A stretch of 7,284 nt of DNA from Desulfuromonadaceae bacterium (GTDB taxonomy: Bacteria > Desulfobacterota > Desulfuromonadia > Desulfuromonadales > Desulfuromonadaceae). This document shows, piece by piece, positions 6,914-7,284 of the stretch (position 1 is its first letter; each line of letters opens with the position of its first letter). A model generated the notes under the pieces. That model saw only the letters and a list, made by a program, of their open reading frames with translations, was not told the origin of the DNA and made no database searches. The translations under genes were made by a program, and so were the position numbers. The stretch is taken from the NCBI GenBank assembly GCA_027065245.1, contig JAMOOS010000268.1, positions 1-7,284 of the forward strand, read 5' to 3'.

Positions 6914-7284
6914 ATGAGTACACTTAACGATATTACCAGCGCGATTGCCGCTTATATGCCGGATGCCGATCTGGAACCGGTGGAGCGGGCTTATCGGCTC
7001 AGCGCCCGCTGGCATGGAGCCAGTGCCGACGGTGTGGCAACCGGAGATTTTGTCCATCCGGTGGCGGTGGCCACGTTGCTGGTGCGTCTTAACATGGACG
7101 TTACCACCGTTGCTACCGGTCTGGTACACGATGTGCTGGAGCGCAAGTTGGTGGAGTACGACGAGCTTGCCGAGCAGCTTGGTACCCAGGTGGCCGATCT
7201 GGTGCGCGGTCTGACCCGCATCAACAATATCATCTTTCAAAAAGGTGGCGAACAGCAGACGGAGAGCTTCCGCAAGATGCTGCT
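6914..7284 (+). CDS. rel: RelA/SpoT-family (p)ppGpp synthetase/hydrolase, N-terminal 123 residues (3' end outside window)
   Basis: The open frame starts at ATG 6914 and runs off the window end; only the N-terminal HD hydrolase domain is visible. Family features are the AYMPDADLEPVERAY helix, FVHPVAVATLLVRL, VTTVATGLVHDVLE, then EYDELAEQLGTQVADLVRGLTRINNI and ESFRKMLL. Metal-ligand equivalents His48, His72 and Asp73 are present, with the same 24-residue spacing as His53-His77 in Streptococcus Rel. The RKSGEPY-type nucleotide-contact segment is replaced by DGVATGD (39-45), and the usual Glu-Asp of HDxxED is Glu76-Arg77. The hydrolase may therefore be weak or absent. Synthetase, TGS and ACT domains would lie downstream and cannot be assessed. 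It begins 47 bases after rpoZ with only a weak GGCGG-like ribosome site, and no in-frame ATG, GTG or TTG lies between rpoZ and this start. Whether it is RelA-like or bifunctional Rel/SpoT cannot be settled here. Confidence 0.9.
   Translation, partial: MSTLNDITSAIAAYMPDADLEPVERAYRLSARWHGASADGVATGDFVHPVAVATLLVRLNMDVTTVATGLVHDVLERKLVEYDELAEQLGTQVADLVRGLTRINNIIFQKGGEQQTESFRKML

Noticed and set aside
5949..6923. Antisense open frame of 324 codons spanning gmk and rpoZ
   Set aside because: It covers two conserved genes and a spacer, and has no recognisable protein signature.

Overview
The window is gene-dense and entirely plus-strand, with no gap longer than 47 bases. It joins two functional blocks. 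Positions 1-5127 are the 3' end of a surface-polysaccharide (O-antigen or capsule type) cluster. Positions 5120-7284 are a housekeeping and stringent-response operon: yicC, gmk, rpoZ and the start of a relA/spoT-family gene. The DNA is GC-rich in both blocks. The yicC-gmk-rpoZ-rel order and the short 69-residue omega subunit resemble Desulfuromonadales/Geobacter relatives as I remember them. A gammaproteobacterium such as Pseudomonas has a similar order, so the taxonomic call is moderate at best.

Polysaccharide block. It starts inside fnlC (wbjD), the last enzyme of UDP-L-FucNAc synthesis. Next comes a WbuB-type family GT4 glycosyltransferase, the expected user of UDP-L-FucNAc. The third gene is a single-chain fusion of an NAD-dependent sugar epimerase/4-reductase with a PglC/WcaJ-type monotopic phosphoglycosyl transferase. 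The fourth is a membrane-anchored WbpM-type UDP-GlcNAc 4,6-dehydratase. Read together (inference), WbpM makes the UDP-4-keto-6-deoxy sugar and the fusion's N-terminal half reduces it to UDP-D-QuiNAc or UDP-D-FucNAc. The fusion's C-terminal half would then load that sugar phosphate on undecaprenyl phosphate, and the WbuB-like enzyme would add L-FucNAc second.

Housekeeping block. YicC is an endoribonuclease, Gmk turns GMP into GDP, RpoZ is the omega subunit of RNA polymerase, and the last gene is a RelA/SpoT homologue cut by the window end. The visible N-terminal hydrolase domain of that RelA/SpoT protein keeps the metal-binding His/His-Asp residues but has lost other conserved active-site motifs.

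Adjacent genes overlap or nearly touch throughout, including wbpM and yicC across the block boundary. Co-transcription and translational coupling are therefore plausible. No phage, IS, CRISPR, tRNA or rRNA feature was seen. The most notable items are the epimerase-transferase fusion in a cluster otherwise colinear with the Pseudomonas O11 order, the degenerate hydrolase site, and the overlapping block boundary.
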